A DNA stretch of 15,721 nucleotides from Eubacterium sp. UBA5416. Lineage in GTDB: Bacteria > Bacillota > Clostridia > Lachnospirales > Lachnospiraceae. The stretch is from NCBI GenBank assembly GCA_002409525.1, contig DHNM01000074.1:5939-21659 (forward strand), given 5' to 3'. Of the stretch, positions 14,711-15,721 are shown piece by piece. Within the stretch, counting starts at the first letter, position 1, and each line of letters starts with the position of its first letter. Position numbers and translations under genes: made by a program. The notes under the pieces were generated by a model. The model was not told the origin of the DNA. It made no database searches and worked only from the letters and a program-made list of their open reading frames with translations.

Positions 14711-15689
14711 ACAATGATGCATCTCCTTTTTCTATTGCTTTGCAAAGCTCATTAACCTGTAGCATGATAGCTCGTCTAAAACTGACTGTATAATCAACAT
14801 ACGGTAGATACCGAACCTCCGTCCGAAATTTACTTTCCAACTTGTTCAAAAATTTCTTCAGACCCTGTCTCTTGATAAAACATCCGGGTTCATCCAAATC
14901 TGTCTCAAAATCATCAATTGATATTTCATTTCCATTGACCATGCTCATAACAGTCGCATCAACAAGAACCGCACGCCATTCTTCCATCAAATCACTGGCA
15001 AGAGTTGGATGTTTCTCGGCATCCCTATGAAGAAATCCAAAGTATGGATTTAAACCCTTCATTTCTATTTTGCAATATACCTCATTCATCAGAATGGAAT
15101 AACCTAAGCTGATCATAGAATTAAATTCATCCCGAGGTGGCCTTCTACTTCTTCCATTAAATCGGAATTCTCTTTTGATACACTTTGAAATACCTGTAAA
15201 ATAAGATTTTGCACCTTGTCCTTCGTACCCGATAATTTCAGCATTTGTCTTACATTTGCATACCTTCGTTTTACAAATATTGAGCATTTTTATTTCCTGA
15301 TCTACAGAAACATGCCTGCTCTTTGCATATCTTTTCAAGACAACCATCTGATTATTCAGCTTTCCTATGATTATCTTTCGAGCCAAATTAACTGCAAAAT
15401 CGGTATCATATAATGCACATTGCTGCCTCTGTCTGGTTACATTCACATGACCTGTCGACTGCAGTCTTCCAAAATAACTCCCACCTTTTGAAAAATATGA
15501 AACCGGAATGCCCTGTTTCATGCACTCCTCCATACATTGAGTCGTCATCTGCGAACGCCCCATAATGGTAATCGCTTCCATCGTTTCCCTTGGAACAGAA
15601 CGTTTTAAACCATCGGAATAATTCACAATGAAGCGGTTGGACTCAATCCCTATTTTTGCACCATTTTCATTAACATACAGAAAACTCAT
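14688..15689 (-). CDS. cas1: CRISPR-associated integrase Cas1
   Basis: Cas1 is the metal-dependent integrase that inserts new spacers together with Cas2. The 333-residue protein has an N-terminal beta domain (about 1-90) and a helical catalytic domain. The likely metal ligands are E156 in GYEGQGAK, H221 in GFLHRD and E236 in SDLMEEWR; the 15-residue step from H to E matches other Cas1 proteins. The ATG at 15689 has AGGAGG (15700-15705) ten bases upstream. The frame stays open to the window edge, but the binding site supports this start. In another frame a TAG stop at 15704-15706 overlaps the binding site and could end an upstream cas gene. With csm6 downstream the system is type III-A; the effector genes are probably to the right. 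Confidence 0.94.
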   Translation of the reverse strand: MSFLYVNENGAKIGIESNRFIVNYSDGLKRSVPRETMEAITIMGRSQMTTQCMEECMKQGIPVSYFSKGGSYFGRLQSTGHVNVTRQRQQCALYDTDFAVNLARKIIIGKLNNQMVVLKRYAKSRHVSVDQEIKMLNICKTKVCKCKTNAEIIGYEGQGAKSYFTGISKCIKREFRFNGRSRRPPRDEFNSMISLGYSILMNEVYCKIEMKGLNPYFGFLHRDAEKHPTLASDLMEEWRAVLVDATVMSMVNGNEISIDDFETDLDEPGCFIKRQGLKKFLNKLESKFRTEVRYLPYVDYTVSFRRAIMLQVNELCKAIEKGDASLYEPIHIR

Positions 15690-15721
15690 ATTTAAACTAC
15701 CTCCTAGTATAATAATGGTGT

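Overview
The window looks like a chromosomal segment of an anaerobic, low-to-mid-GC Clostridia, most likely Lachnospiraceae-like and gut-associated. This is inferred from the AsrA/AsrB anaerobic sulfite reductase genes, strong AGGAGG-type ribosome binding sites on nearly every gene, an Mgl-type sugar importer with lipoprotein binding protein, and a type III-A CRISPR module. No rRNA or tRNA gene, insertion sequence or CRISPR array was seen.

Layout, left to right. (1) 1-1373, minus strand: asrA and the first part of asrB, whose 3' end (and presumably asrC) lies left of the window. The promoter region has a perfect palindrome centred exactly 41.5 bases before the predicted transcription start, the usual place for a Crp/Fnr-type activator. 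(2) 1675-3084, plus strand: a divergent FAD-dependent dehydrogenase of the uncharacterised COG2509 type, ending in a good terminator. (3) 3326-5270, minus strand: a two-gene unit with an 8-oxoguanine-deaminase-like amidohydrolase and a small SGNH hydrolase. Two hairpins and a possible gene remnant follow it. (4) 5452-11962, minus strand: a six-gene sugar operon in the order PfkB kinase, class II aldolase, MglB-like binding protein, MglA-like ATPase, MglC-like permease, aldo/keto reductase. A divergent GntR/UTRA repressor gene (12200-12955) sits at its head and a strong terminator at its tail. (5) 13032-15689, minus strand: cas1, cas2 and csm6, the adaptation and ancillary-nuclease part of a type III-A CRISPR system; the effector genes and array are not in view.

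How the parts fit. The sugar operon reads as a complete import-and-cleave route: MglBAC imports a hexose-like sugar, the kinase phosphorylates it or a derived ketose, the aldolase splits it, and the reductase could remove the aldehyde product, under GntR control. The substrate cannot be named. The binding protein keeps almost all galactose/glucose contact residues of E. coli MglB except one (His to Gln), and no galactose (Leloir) genes accompany it. This cluster is the best candidate for something not yet described. In the CRISPR module, Csm6 would be the cyclic-oligoadenylate-activated RNase. Several starts were re-chosen from ribosome binding sites: asrA (1373), the SGNH hydrolase (3901), mglA (TTG at 8896) and cas2 (14710).
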